Part shown: positions 13,201 through 24,054 of the stretch, one piece after another
How positions within the stretch are numbered: position 1 is the stretch's first letter
Layout: each line of letters starts with the position of its first letter
DNA from: Diplocarpon mali
Lineage: Eukaryota > Ascomycota > Leotiomycetes > Helotiales > Drepanopezizaceae
Direction of reading: 5' to 3'
Assembly (NCBI GenBank): GCA_024741835.1
Contig: JAENRP010000173.1
Coordinates: 11,528-66,692, forward strand
Length of the DNA: 55,165 nucleotides
Notes under the pieces: generated by a model
The model's database searches: none
What the model was told of the DNA's origin: nothing
The model's input: the letters and a program-made list of their open reading frames with translations, nothing else
Made by a program: the position numbers and the translations under genes

Positions 13201-13659
13201 ATTGTGGAACTCGACTACGACATCCTACGAGACTTACTTCATGGATTCCGGGGCAGGGAAACTACAATCGCAGAGTGGCACTTGGGCGGAGAGATTTATC
13301 AGGACTTCTTGGAGCTTCTCTACCGCGACAAGAAGGGGCATTGTTTTGACGAGCTTCTCATCGAGCGATTATTGTCTGGTCTCCCGGCTGTTGTTCAAGA
13401 TGCTCGACACCCGAGCTTCATGGAGACCGTGGCTATCGAGACTATCAGCTCAGTGGTTGCGAAGACTGTGATTGCTATTGGCAAGAAGGGAGAGGTAAGC
13501 CACACTATTCATCTGGGTAATCGAATTGATACTAACACCGAACAGAAAGCCAATCTCCATAAGGTCTTGAGACTTCCCCTTACCGAAGACAAGTACCTGA
13601 AGCACACGGTCGAGTTGAGCTTGGAGTACTACCGAGGCGTGATGGCGAGTGCAAGATAA
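7253..13659 (+). CDS. nup145: Nup98-96 precursor nucleoporin (Nup145/Nup189 type)
   Basis: Precursor of an FG nucleoporin and a scaffold nucleoporin of the Y complex, separated by self-cleavage. Exons: 7253-7358, 7474-7581, 7821-11467, 11584-13494 and 13546-13659, giving 1961 residues. If the GTGAGT...CAG segment 11839-11889 is also an intron the total is 1944. Dense FG and GLFG repeats run from residue 1 to about 620. A GLEBS segment (Gle2/Rae1 binding) lies near 210-250 around AYQSICFQAPYAKFSPEEL. The autoproteolytic domain occupies about 865-1025 and ends in DHYTTYGF; cleavage is expected between Tyr1012 and Thr1013. The Nup96 part starts there: an acidic linker, then WPYVKRSKTGYHDKSKMEE, and the helical scaffold to the C-terminus. 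Intron 13495-13545 is 51 bp, a multiple of three and free of stops, but has GTAAGC, TACTAAC and CAG, so I treat it as an intron. Confidence 0.95.
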
Positions 13660-14986
13660 TGGAACGAGACAGGATAGGCTGATAGGCTGGCGATATTTTC
13701 TTCTGCTTTTGGGTTTCTCCAGGGAAGTTTTGCCATACCCAGCATCTCTTTGGAGGCGAGTCAAATCAATCAAGTACGTAGACGGATGGACGGTCTAGCG
13801 AGCAAGGATACAACCGAGCCTTGGGTGGAAACAATATGATGGGTGGGATGAAGATGCTTGTGCGGCTTGTAGATAGTTGATTTTCCAATCGGTGGCTCTC
13901 CCGGGTCGATCCTGCATAGCAGCCCGGAGGGATGGGGGGGCGGGTCAGTGGATCAATTATGGTAGTTAGTGAGCATCGATGCGTGCAATGAATGGCATTC
14001 AATGATCATTATCTATCTCCATTGCGGCGGTCGGCTCCAGTTACGTTGTCCATCTGTCGTTGCTGCATTTGTCTCAACCGCCAGAGCCGAAGACGCTGGC
14101 ATCATAAGTTGGTAGAGACTACTGCATGAAGAATCATTAGCAAGAGCCTCCTGTGCCGAGCTTTCCATCTTCTCCATGATTCTCGCTTCAAATGCCATGA
14201 CCCTTGCGGCTATGGCGCCTCGATGACGATACAACCAACGGCAGATCGGGTCACGAGACCCTCCCTGCTGCACCGATCTTAGGGGCAGAACGTCTGATAT
14301 GTGTGACTCGATTCTACCCACGTCCCACGCAGGTGGAAGAAACGTCCTCGTGTCTCCAGGATGGCAAAACCTGACTGCTTTGTCCTATGCAAGGGGGCTC
14401 GCCGGATCGAGGTCTGGGGATGTCGGACGTCGTCGCCCTGGACTCTACTGTGGTAACATGGGCAGTCCGTTTTCGCTGATCATTGGCCGAACAGCCTCGC
14501 AGCGGGCCGCAGGTTCGCGACCGCGTCTCCTCACGACGATTGGTCTAACCTCCCTCTTTGCTTTTATCCTTTTTCCTTTTCTCTTCTCCCCATCCAGATC
14601 CTGGAGAGCCAGCGCAGCAGTCGAGCCAAACCTTTGCGAGTGCCGAGTACCGTATTGCAAGTAGAGGCGACGAGGTGAGTGGGCCGAACGAAAGAGAAGA
14701 CAAGTTGTGTGGCTGGGCGGGGAGAATACGCAACATACTCCTACCAACCTGGCGCTCGAGTGAGCTAGTCTACCAACCCCCCCCCCTCCCCCCACTACCG
14801 AAACGACATCTCGTCCATCTCGACCAACCCCCATCTCGCTTTCTCGTCATCAATCCGTCAATTCGATCATTACCTCCATTTCTTGTCGCGAGACGCTTCA
14901 ATTCACTTTCTTTGCACACCCGACGAGCAGCCCGTACGGTTTCGCGTCACGCGACATCGTGATCAAGGCAGACGTGACCGCCGGTC
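13660..14986. other. Intergenic region downstream of Nup98-96
   Basis: No gene is supported. It holds the Nup98-96 3' UTR and the leader of the next gene, with a pyrimidine-rich tract and a C-homopolymer run near 14778-14795. The 102-codon frame at 14013-14321 (-) lacks recognisable features. Confidence 0.5.
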
Positions 14987-15190
14987 ATGCCCCTTCTGAC
15001 TGTCGAGAACCACGTCAACTTGTCACTTATATCTCTCACTGTCGCGCCCGGCACGTTTCTCGCATTCGTCGTCGTCGCATTCACCTACCTGTATATCCTC
15101 CACGCCCGAAACAACCCAGCACCTCGCATCCGCGACCGAGCCCCGATCACCTATTTCCAGCCCGAACGCGAACGGGCACATCCACCGCAG
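14987..15190 (+). other. Possible N-terminal exon or overlapping upstream ORF with a hydrophobic segment
   Basis: An ATG at 14987 opens MPLLTVENHVNLSLISL followed by a strongly hydrophobic stretch, APGTFLAFVVVAFTYLYIL. Its frame overlaps 15192 out of register. However, a GTATAT donor at 15091 can join in frame to the CAG ending at 15160 or at 15190, which would fuse this segment to the coiled-coil protein. There is no other GT between 15091 and the downstream ATG. It is therefore either a first coding exon with a signal anchor, or an upstream ORF that would lower translation of 15192. Sequence alone does not decide. Confidence 0.4.
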
Positions 15191-15191
15191 C

Positions 15192-17036
15192 ATGTTCCCG
15201 AAACCCTCAATCGAAGAGCTGGAGCAGATCTTCGAAGATCACCCTTCGTTAGACGCATCTCTGCAGGATTTCGAGCCCACAAGCAGCGAGATCGGCCAGC
15301 TGATGCCGTCCCCTCGCTTTGGCTACCCTTCACATCACTCTGGCTTCCGCTCCGACAGCGATTCGGAGATGGCAGACTCGGTCTCGGGGGGCAGGTTCAG
15401 CCCGCCGGCGTGGCGGCGCGACGGAAACGGCAATCGAAGCAGCGGCTTCTGGAATAGAACTACACTGGGGAAGCGCGGCAGGGAGGACTCGAGAGAGAGC
15501 ACCCCAGATTATGAGAGCGCGGATGATGGTCAAGATTCGACCCTTGCGGCGGCAGCAAGGACAAGATTACCCACGGGCTCAATGTCGCCCGAGAAGAGAA
15601 GAAGTCCTAGTCCTGGCAAATTTTCAGGCTCGCGAATCCTTGGTAGGACTTTTGGTGGGGTCAAAAAGGAGGAGGGGCGTCAGGCTTTAGTACCATCAAC
15701 AGAGAATCAAAATAATTGTACGGAATAATGTACTTTCGAATTTGTTGCCGACTTACTGATCCCCCTTTCAGATATCCGGTTCGCTGTCAAAGCAGAGGTT
15801 CAACACAAGACAGAACCATTCGAAGCTGCATTCTCATTCGTAAGAAGCAGGCTCAATGACATAACCAAGTCGTGGACTTCCCTAGTAACCTCAGTACTCG
15901 TCGCCTTTCTCTCGTTCCTAGCGGTACAGAGATTGTTTCAGCCTGGCCCCCCACCGCCAGTTCCAGACCTGGTCAAAGTAGCTGGCCTGGCGAAAGCTTT
16001 CGAGCCTCTCATATTCTACTCTGAGAACGGCGTACAGCAAGTAGGCGATCTCCAAGCCACTGGTGTAGCAGTATGGGATCTTGGGGAGAGTGTACGGTCA
16101 ACGAACATGACCTCGGCGCCGATTATCGTCAAAGAACTGGATGATCTGAGCGAGAGTCTTAAGACTTTAGCTATAGAGCTGACCAGGTTCTTTGCGAATG
16201 TCGACGGCGACGTGGACGGGTGAGTGGCTTTGGGTTTGCCTTGACCTAGGTCTAACATCTTCAGGATCTTGATAGTAATGGACTGGGCCAAGCGAGAACT
16301 ATCCCAACTCCAGCTCCTTCCGCCATCACCCATGACCTCCGCCTTCGATAATGTCCACACCCTCCTAACCCGAGTTGGCGTGCTCGAAACCCCCTCGGGA
16401 ACACCTACCCGAGTCGGCACGTTTGCTACCTCCATCTTTGGGCTCTCCTCCCAACAACGCACCCGCCAAACCCTGCAACGCACGTTCACGGAGTTTCTCT
16501 CCGTCCTCGAAGAATCCATCAACTCAGAGCTCACACACTCCCTAGCCCTCTTCTCCCTCTTTGAAGCCATCGACCGAAAATTCGGCAACCTAGCCCGCAC
16601 TGTCGCGCGGGAATCCGACGCGCAGGACTCGGCGCAGGACGATCTTCTCTCGTCCCTCTGGACGAAAATCCTCGGCCCCGACGCCAACACGCTGCACAAA
16701 TTCGAGAAGAACAAGAAACTGCTCTCGAACATCCGCTCCAAGACCGTGCAGAACAAGAACATCCTCGAGGACCACAACCGCAAGCTGCTCATGCTCAAAG
16801 CTAACCTCGAGAACCTGCGCCGCAAGCTGGTGAGCCCCCTCGTCCGGGCAAACGGCAGTACGCTGGGTGTGGAGGAGCAGATCCGTGGGCTGGAGGAGGT
16901 CAGTGGGTATCTGGGGGGCGTGAGGGAGAAGCAAAAGACGAAGTTGATGGAGTTCCTTTATGGTGCAGGGAGCGGCAGTGCGAGGAGGATTGCAGGATTG
17001 GAGAGGGCTGAGGTTGAGGGGCGGTGGGACCGCTGA
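15192..17036 (+). CDS. Conserved-looking coiled-coil membrane protein, function unknown
   Basis: Exons: 15192-15717, 15772-16219 and 16265-17036, giving 581 residues; introns are 54 and 45 bp. I do not recognise the family. Residues 1-175 are Ser/Pro/charge-rich and probably disordered, starting with MFPKPSIEELEQIFEDHPSL. One strong membrane segment lies near 211-231 (SLVTSVLVAFLSFLAVQRL). It is followed by a Pro-rich hinge and about 340 residues of helical sequence. The last third, from about residue 470, is Lys/Leu/Glu-rich coiled coil (KFEKNKKLLSNIRSKTVQNK). The layout suggests a single-pass anchor with a long helical domain in the cytosol, nucleoplasm or organelle matrix. An in-frame upstream extension starting at 14987 could add a second hydrophobic segment (separate entry). 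The exon structure is well supported; the function is not. Confidence 0.8.
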
Positions 17037-20000
17037 TGTTTTATCCTCCTTTTACTTGGCTGGTCTTGATTACGTGTATTATGTGTGATGTGTGGATAGA
17101 CCGCATGAGCATGCTTTACATTTGGAGGTCTGCGTCGCTTTCGATGCTCGGCTGGTTCTGGCTCGCTCTGGGCTGGGTTTGGCTATACGGTTGGTGTTCG
17201 GCGCATCGAGGGTGCTCTGGAGTGCGTTAGAGTTGGAATTCCTGCTCGTTCTTGTATAGCATGTTTTTGATATTTCTCGGGTTGGAAGTTTGTATAGCTT
17301 CTTGAGCTCGGAATAATTATACCATCGACCTTGATCAAGATCACTCCAACCGTGCACCTTTGTCAGTTTTCAGTCTCCAGAGACACAGTTCGATATTTAC
17401 ACTCGGCGCAGGTGAGATCAGCCAACCAACACGTCGCAAACCCCTCGTCCGACTCGTCTATCTTTTTCTTCCTATCCACCACCCCACCATACCCACCCTC
17501 ATAACATCCCATCACCATCCTCACTGCCCATAACAAACCCCCTCCTCCCCACTCCACGGCCGAAACCCACCACTGAGCTTCCACTCCCCATAAACACAAA
17601 CACACACGCACGCACGCACGCACACGCACACGCACACGCACTCCCTCAATCCCGGTGTCTGCGCCCTCACCGGCTATGGCTGATATTGCACGCTCCGAGG
17701 CGTATTTCTGCGCTCGCGGACGAGAAATCGGACGATGGAGGTGGGGCTGATGTATCCTATCAACTGAGACCTCTAGTAGTAGGGGCTCGTGCTTCGCTGG
17801 TGGCAAGGAACGGGTCGGTGGTGATAGTGGTGACGGTGGTGCTAGCCTGGTAGAAGCGGGGAGAGCGGCAGGATATCTGCTGGATGTGGCAACCGGCAAA
17901 TGGGGGAGCCGAATCTCCGGCTCGATGCACATCTTGGTGAGGGACGCTTGGACTGGATTTGGGTTCTGGTATTGTTGGGAGTTAAGGGTTGGTTGTGGGT
18001 TTGGAGCCTGGGCTTGAAAGCTGGGGTTCGCGGGTGGGAGAGGCGGTGGAGGAGATGTCTGGTGTGGTGACTTGCGGAGGCGACGCGGGTGTCGAGCTTT
18101 TAGATATGTAAAGTATGCTCTGTTGAGATGCGATTGCCCACATCGTCATCAAGGCACGTTTAGAGGATACGTTATATGTGTGATTGAATAGCTCCCCTCG
18201 CCCGCGTCGTTTACCCTCTCCTAATCACGCCTGATCGGTGTCATTGCTAGCATGTTTAGACCTCGAATCAGCGGCGTTATGACGCCAGTTTGCAAATTTG
18301 GGGTGGTCTGAAGGGTACCTGTACTTATACTTGTACCGCGAGCTCAAATATCTCATCCTTCCTCCTCGGCAGGTGAGACCTTGTTGATCCCTTCCATGGA
18401 GATTTCTCTGCGAGAGGCAGGGCAGGGCGGGGTGCTGTTTTGTTTTGTTCGCTTAAACTACCTGGCTCGGACTAGCCTACGTTTAGCAGCCGTCATTCTC
18501 TGACTACATCCGTGCTTCCAATCTCATTACCGTGCTTACCGAGCCTTAAGAGATTCTCTGCTGTGAAGAATGACATTTACCGCCACATTGGCGAATCAGG
18601 GGCTCTAATCGATGGTACTAGGCTCGACGTACGTGCTGCTTTGTTTGAAAACTTCATGCCGTCTAGCCCGGAGAGGGACCCACAACGCCAATATCTCCCC
18701 CAAGTCGAGGGATTTCGAGACTCGCAGTCACCGCCGACGAGCTCTCTCTCACAAGTAGCTGCGATATATCCAAGTGGAGAGCATCACTCATCTTACAGTA
18801 CCTGTACCTTGCAGGGACGGCCGCCAGAACCGGGATGCATTTCCGAAGCAGCCGGGCTCTCGAGATGACTCGTTTTGGACATCGCTCTTTTGACTTGCGA
18901 CTTGCTGGATGCAGAAGCCCGATGTACTCCGGGGCTCGCTGGTTAATGATGAATGATGAACCGGCAGTCGGTGATGACAGGGCCTACGCCGGTATGGCGA
19001 GGTCTCGTTTCTGGATAGACATCTCTCGCCTCCCAAGATCTCTAGCTGCTTAAAAAAAAAAAATTTTCTAATTTTTTTTTTCTTTGAAGATATTGATTGC
19101 TTCGCTCCAGCAATTCTGGTTGAATCTGGTTCAAGTTGCTCGGACTGTAATCCTCCAGAAGCGTTTCGTGGCCAGTACTTTGCTTGCCGTAATGCGGGAC
19201 TCGCAGTTTCATCTTTTCTTGATTTGCGGCTTCCCTGAATCACTTATTTTACGTCTATTTACTTCCAGTTACGGTTGGGTCACGGCATATTCTTTAGAGT
19301 TTATGATTTTCTCTATTATTCTCGTACTTTAACGTTATTGATAAATATCACAATTTTCGAGCATAACTTCGTTTGCCGTTTTCTTTTCCCCGCGGTATGA
19401 GCCTAAGCGAATATTTACTTTGAAGCGAGTGGCTCAGCCCGCGGTCTGCCCAACCCCCTCCACGTATCTGTTCGTCGGGGGAGGGTGGGTTTCTCGAAAG
19501 ACAAAGTCCAGGCTACGCTCAAACTTTCGTTGTACTTTGTCCGAACAATCCAAAGTCCATCTCAGCCCCGAAAACTAGACGTGGCTCCCAAGCCCCTAGC
19601 CCGCCATTTCAAAGTCCCGAGCGGTACACCGCACAACTCTCCGCGCGCCGGCGTAGGGTCCCATGATAACCAGACACATCTGAATTGCGCTGCTTTGGGG
19701 GTAAGCCATCTCTGCACGTCCCGTCGCCAAGCTCGCTCTGCTTTCTCCGCCCGCAGTTGTGACGTTCTAAGAGCTTGCTCGGATTCAGTACTTGGCACTG
19801 CCACTCCTCGGTATCTGCGAGAATGCATCGCTCGATCTCTGCTTCCGTCTTGGACACCCAGCTGAGCCGTAGGAGAGAGTCAATGCTGTCTTGTTTTTCC
19901 ATGGATGGAGACCACAAGAGAATTAGTATCGAGGTAGTGGGAAGAGGCTTTGGTCGGCTCCAGGAAGCTTGGTGTTGGGGATCGGGTTGAAACCAACCTA

Positions 20001-20532
20001 GGGACGTCCAGTGGGGACTGCGCGGTACAGAACTCGTATGTGGAGATTTGCAGGTCCAGTCGCCCCGCTCTACACAGGTCTCGATACACGTGGTAGATGA
20101 GCTTTACTGTTGATCGAGTGACTCTTGGGCGAATATCTCATTAGGATCTGAAGTGGATCCTGAAGGAATGGCTATTGGTAATTTCATTTTGATTCTGGAA
20201 ATACAAAGCTGGACTAGAGTATATGTAGACCTCTGACGGGGTTCATGCGGCGCCAAAGAAGCCGCTCAAAGAGTATCTGATATATTTGTTTCTTGCTCGC
20301 CTACTGACTCGGAGATTCACAGCAGTCAGCAGGGATTATTCGCTTGTCACTTTAGTTTCCTGCGTGTTGTCTTGCCCGCGACTGTTTATGTACCCATTTA
20401 TTCGCAAATCCGTGTCACGAAAACCTTCTTTTGTCAATATATATATTATTAGGACTCTCAGAATTCAAAACCTGGACAAGCGAAGAGCGATACATTGCAA
20501 AAAGTCTAGCGCTACCCTATACAAGGGATGCA
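17037..20532. other. Long intergenic region, no supported gene
   Basis: This 3.5-kb stretch has no convincing coding exon on either strand. A minus frame at 17363-17932 is open for 189 codons but runs through a CA/CACG microsatellite as Val-Arg repeats, which argues against coding. A/T homopolymer runs sit at 19052-19081. It should hold the 3' UTRs of both flanking genes and possibly unseen non-coding RNA. Confidence 0.5.
17592..17641. repeat. CA/CACG microsatellite
   Basis: About 50 bp of ACAC, GCAC and ACGC units. It is a simple repeat. Confidence 0.9.
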
Positions 20533-23160
20533 CTACAGAGGCGGCAGGTTCTCTCTACAAATGGGGCACTGCAACCGGAACCTCATCCAACCCTCCAGAC
20601 AAGCACTGTGGAAAATGTGCCTACAAGGCGTAACCATATACTGCCTCCTAGTTAACATACCAGCCACGCCGCCCGCTGCACCCGGCCCAGTCACATCTTC
20701 ACCGGCAGCCACAAATGGTACTTCGAGAATTTGCATGCAGATAGCACAGTCCACACTTCTCACAGAACCATTTTTCTTTCTCCTGCTTCCGATATCTTCG
20801 CTAGTAGCTGTCCCTGTTCGTTCAATAATAGGCGATCCAGGAATCTGCACAAGGCCAATGGGTAGCCCACCAGATTCTACACTATCTTCGCTGAGAATGG
20901 GATGGTAATCCCACCCCTCCTTATACCAAATCTTTGGTAGCCCCCACCTGGGACCCAAAACCTCTTGCCCGACCAAAACCCAAATTTGTATCCAAACCCA
21001 GCCAGCCAATACACAAAATGCTTTCCAATCGGTCTTCGCGAACAGAATGTTATCCTCCCTTAGGTAGAAGTAGGCGAATGGCAGCAAGCGAAGAATAGAT
21101 TGGCCGATGATGAATTTCCAAAGTAGTGCTTTTCGGCAGTTACGGGTAATGTTGCGGCGAATCTGAGGGACCCAGAAGGACAAGTAAAAGATTGAAAGGA
21201 TGTGGATATAAGCCGTACGGAAGCCAACAGACCATGATGTGGATGACAGCGATACGAAAAGGATGAATGTTAAGGTGAAAACGAACTTGAAGTAGACAGC
21301 ACCGAAGCTGGAAGTACTTCTTGGTGGAGGTTGTGCAGTTGCTGGCCTGATCGCTGTTGGAAGAATAGGAGTCGGAGCGGCGGCACTCATGTTTCCTGCA
21401 ATCTCGGCATCAACGTCTTGATCCGATGGAATGATTATAGGTGGTTCATCTGTCCGCGCAGGCGGGATAGTGGCTTGAGGATGGGAATTCAGATCTACGC
21501 CAGCGGCGGTGATGTTAGGGGTCAGCAGGGGAGCAGACCCCTGATTGGCCGTTAAGGATGTTGCTGGAGCCGGCCTCACCGGGTCATTAGCAACCTCCAA
21601 GGCTTGCTGAGCTTGCAATTGCTCTCTTCTTTCAGGCTCCTGTACATTGTAGACTGCCGATATGAATCTCACCCCGAGTGCCACAGACATCAAGCCGGCG
21701 AACGAAGTCAGAAGTGCGGCAGGGAAGATGTTGGGAGCTGTTGCACTCAAGAGTGACAAGCTTGAGAATAGCAGAGCATCCGCCATTAGCATGATGGCAA
21801 TCGTGTAGAGACTGACACGGCCGACGGTCGATGGAGTGGAGGCTTCCTTTGATTGCATCTTCAGGAGCAGTATCTGCCCGAATATTATGGCAGCAAAAGC
21901 ATGAAGGCATTTCTGGATATCGCGCAGAAATATCTCCTGCTTCTTGCCATTAAGATGGGTTCCATCTGTTGGTACAAAATTTGGAGGCCCTTTAGATTCA
22001 AGCATGAAACCACAGTCGGGAGAGAACATCACCGTTGACATTTTCAGTCCAGGGATCGATGGGATGGGGGCACCCACAGGAAACCGGAGCTCTTGCTCGA
22101 TCTGGTCAACGATGGTTGCTGGGTCGAAATATGTTCCAATGGTAGCCTGGAATACATTCAAAGGGTACACCTGGATGTAGACCACGTATTCGCAGTGTGG
22201 TGTTGGCATCGTAGCGTCACCTGGACTATTGGGGCTGGAGGACCATGGATTGCTCAGGTCGTTCCAAGATGCCTTCTCCACGTCTTCCATCTCTTTCTCA
22301 AGAGTTCTGTTGAGCAGCCTCTGGCTGGCAAGAAACTGGTTGCCGCTTGTTGTCAGGTGCGGCAAAGCAAAAAGTCCTGCAAACTTCTCACTGGTAGTTG
22401 TCATAAGGATCACTCCTTGCCTTGGCCAGTGGACTCCGTGGACTCTCATTTCCCATCCGTCACCACTACTGCTTTCATCTTGGATTGTGATAGTCGCAGC
22501 CACATCCCTTACGATATTGGCCGGCGTAACAGGTGAATTCAAGTCATCTGGAGTATCGTCTGTGAATTCTAGATCCGTGCCGCTTTCCTCGAGCCGCAGC
22601 ATCAATTTCCCTTCAGTACCTGTAATGTTTCGAGTCCAGTATTCTTCGTCCCGGAAAGCCCAATCTGTGAGAGGAGATATTTCAGTCAGATTCATGGCTC
22701 TTTTCCGTGGTTCTCCATTGAGATCTGCGGTATGCCTGGTCCAGGTCCCTGTCACTATTCCCGTCACATTTTGATAAAACTTGGTGACCTTGTCACCCTT
22801 GGGGTCTGTCTGCCAGCTGCCAAACTTTGCCTCATCACTGAATTCCAGACTCCTTTTCTTGAAAGCTTCCAACCTCTCCCAGGCGTAATCGTCCTTTTCC
22901 CGGAAGCCTGTCAAGTTTAGATATCTTACTCCCTCCGGTGCAGAGCTCTCCGCAGTCTTTGGAGAGAAATCCCGCCACTTCGTAGCATTCAGGTTATCCA
23001 GGGCATGACGGAAACGGCCAATTCGTTCGGCAGCATAATCATGGGGCGACTGAAAGCCTGGTGGCGGGCCTTGATCGGGAGATGTGTATAGGAAGAACAG
23101 CAGGATTATGATGAGCAATACACGAGCATACTCCTGTGGAGGAGGTTGCTGTGTTGGCAT
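20533..23160 (-). CDS. dsc1: DSC E3 ubiquitin ligase RING subunit (Dsc1/DscA/Tul1)
   Basis: Catalytic subunit of the Golgi/endosome DSC ubiquitin ligase. In fission yeast and aspergilli this complex is needed for SREBP cleavage and the low-oxygen response; in budding yeast (Tul1) it removes misplaced membrane proteins. Single exon of 875 residues. A signal-anchor lies at about 12-26 (ARVLLIIILLFFLYT). A long luminal domain with many N-x-S/T sites spans about 30-410 (such as NLTGF and NVTGI). A block of hydrophobic segments covers about 420-740. A cytosolic RING-H2 lies at the end: CAIC at 805-808, then PCRHIFHSAC with the two His ligands, and CPICRENLPPL as the last residues. All eight zinc ligands are visible. 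The loop after CAIC is long (about 35 residues), as in this family. The start ATG is the first in frame and precedes the anchor. Divergent from the HSBP1-like gene 270 bp away. Confidence 0.95.
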   Translation of the reverse strand: MPTQQPPPQEYARVLLIIILLFFLYTSPDQGPPPGFQSPHDYAAERIGRFRHALDNLNATKWRDFSPKTAESSAPEGVRYLNLTGFREKDDYAWERLEAFKKRSLEFSDEAKFGSWQTDPKGDKVTKFYQNVTGIVTGTWTRHTADLNGEPRKRAMNLTEISPLTDWAFRDEEYWTRNITGTEGKLMLRLEESGTDLEFTDDTPDDLNSPVTPANIVRDVAATITIQDESSSGDGWEMRVHGVHWPRQGVILMTTTSEKFAGLFALPHLTTSGNQFLASQRLLNRTLEKEMEDVEKASWNDLSNPWSSSPNSPGDATMPTPHCEYVVYIQVYPLNVFQATIGTYFDPATIVDQIEQELRFPVGAPIPSIPGLKMSTVMFSPDCGFMLESKGPPNFVPTDGTHLNGKKQEIFLRDIQKCLHAFAAIIFGQILLLKMQSKEASTPSTVGRVSLYTIAIMLMADALLFSSLSLLSATAPNIFPAALLTSFAGLMSVALGVRFISAVYNVQEPERREQLQAQQALEVANDPVRPAPATSLTANQGSAPLLTPNITAAGVDLNSHPQATIPPARTDEPPIIIPSDQDVDAEIAGNMSAAAPTPILPTAIRPATAQPPPRSTSSFGAVYFKFVFTLTFILFVSLSSTSWSVGFRTAYIHILSIFYLSFWVPQIRRNITRNCRKALLWKFIIGQSILRLLPFAYFYLREDNILFAKTDWKAFCVLAGWVWIQIWVLVGQEVLGPRWGLPKIWYKEGWDYHPILSEDSVESGGLPIGLVQIPGSPIIERTGTATSEDIGSRRKKNGSVRSVDCAICMQILEVPFVAAGEDVTGPGAAGGVAGMLTRRQYMVTPCRHIFHSACLEGWMRFRLQCPICRENLPPL

Positions 23161-23430
23161 CGTGGATTCACAGTGACCGGTGAAACCTTCATTGTAATAT
23201 CATATCATACAGTAATAGATTATGCGACAAAGTCAGGCTTAAGTTTCAATAATGAAGTTTGCAAGCTCTGAAAGTTGAAGTTGACACAAGGCTTCAGCCA
23301 TGTCCCACTTTTTCTCAGCCCTGTCCACAGGTGCACGTCGCACCTGCCTCCGACTACGAACTGCGTCTTTGTCTCTGAAATCACAGCTCGCGACAGCTAT
23401 TGTTGAAGTTTAGCTATTTAAAAATATATC

Positions 23431-23798
23431 ATGGCTTCCAACGATTCAGCTTCTAGTCCTACAGAGAACAGGAGCAACAGCCGCAACTCGGTCAGCTCTA
23501 ATGGTTTAACCCCTGCTGACACTTCAAACCTACTGACAGACCGCATTCAGACAATAGATTCCACTGCCCCTGCGGAATTATCTGCCGTTGTTGATGAGCT
23601 TTTAAATTCTCTGTCCAACAAGTTTGCTGGCGTGTCGAGTGAGATCTTTGCAAAGAGTAGGTTCGCTTCGATCCTCGAAGACAAGAATACAGACTGACTC
23701 TCACAGTGGATGAGATGTCGAGACGATTAGATAATCTCGAGGCTACATTGCAAAACAGTAATGAAGGACATGATGGGAACAGCACCCCCCAAAATTGA
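23431..23798 (+). CDS. hsbp1: HSBP1-like small coiled-coil protein
   Basis: Small coiled-coil protein of the heat shock factor-binding protein 1 family. In animals HSBP1 binds HSF1 trimers and also supports WASH complex assembly; the fungal role is unclear. Exons: 23431-23656 and 23707-23798, with a 50-bp GTAGGT...CAG intron whose split Met codon joins IFAK to MDEMSRRLDNLE. Length is 105 residues. Residues 1-45 are Ser/Asn-rich and disordered. Residues 47-90 form the heptad core (AELSAVVDELLNSLSNKF, then the exon-2 part), which aligns with the human protein's segment around DDMSSRIDDLE. No zinc or catalytic motifs are present. The upstream 270 bp is shared with Dsc1. Confidence 0.85.
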
Positions 23799-24054
23799 TA
23801 CTCGGATGTTTTCCGTAGATGAGAGCTCATCAGTAATTGCATGGCGGCATGGGAGCAGCGGAGTCTAGGGGGTTACTTCGTCATCTTGGGGAGACATCAT
23901 GGCGTGTAACTGCTGAGTTAGAGGTCACCAAACATTCATGATTTCATTTCAGATCAAGACAGCCCCCTTGTATTATTCGGTTACTAGCAGACTCCGGAGC
24001 CTGATCCGAATTTCCTAGACGATTTTACACGCCGCGTATCCCCAAGCTTCGTAT

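Noticed and set aside
14013..14321. 102-codon open frame (-) downstream of Nup98-96
   Set aside because: Partly protein-like, but too short, with no domain and no neighbouring exon.
17363..17932. 189-codon open frame (-)
   Set aside because: Runs through a CA/CACG microsatellite as Val-Arg repeats and has no domain; openness comes from low complexity.
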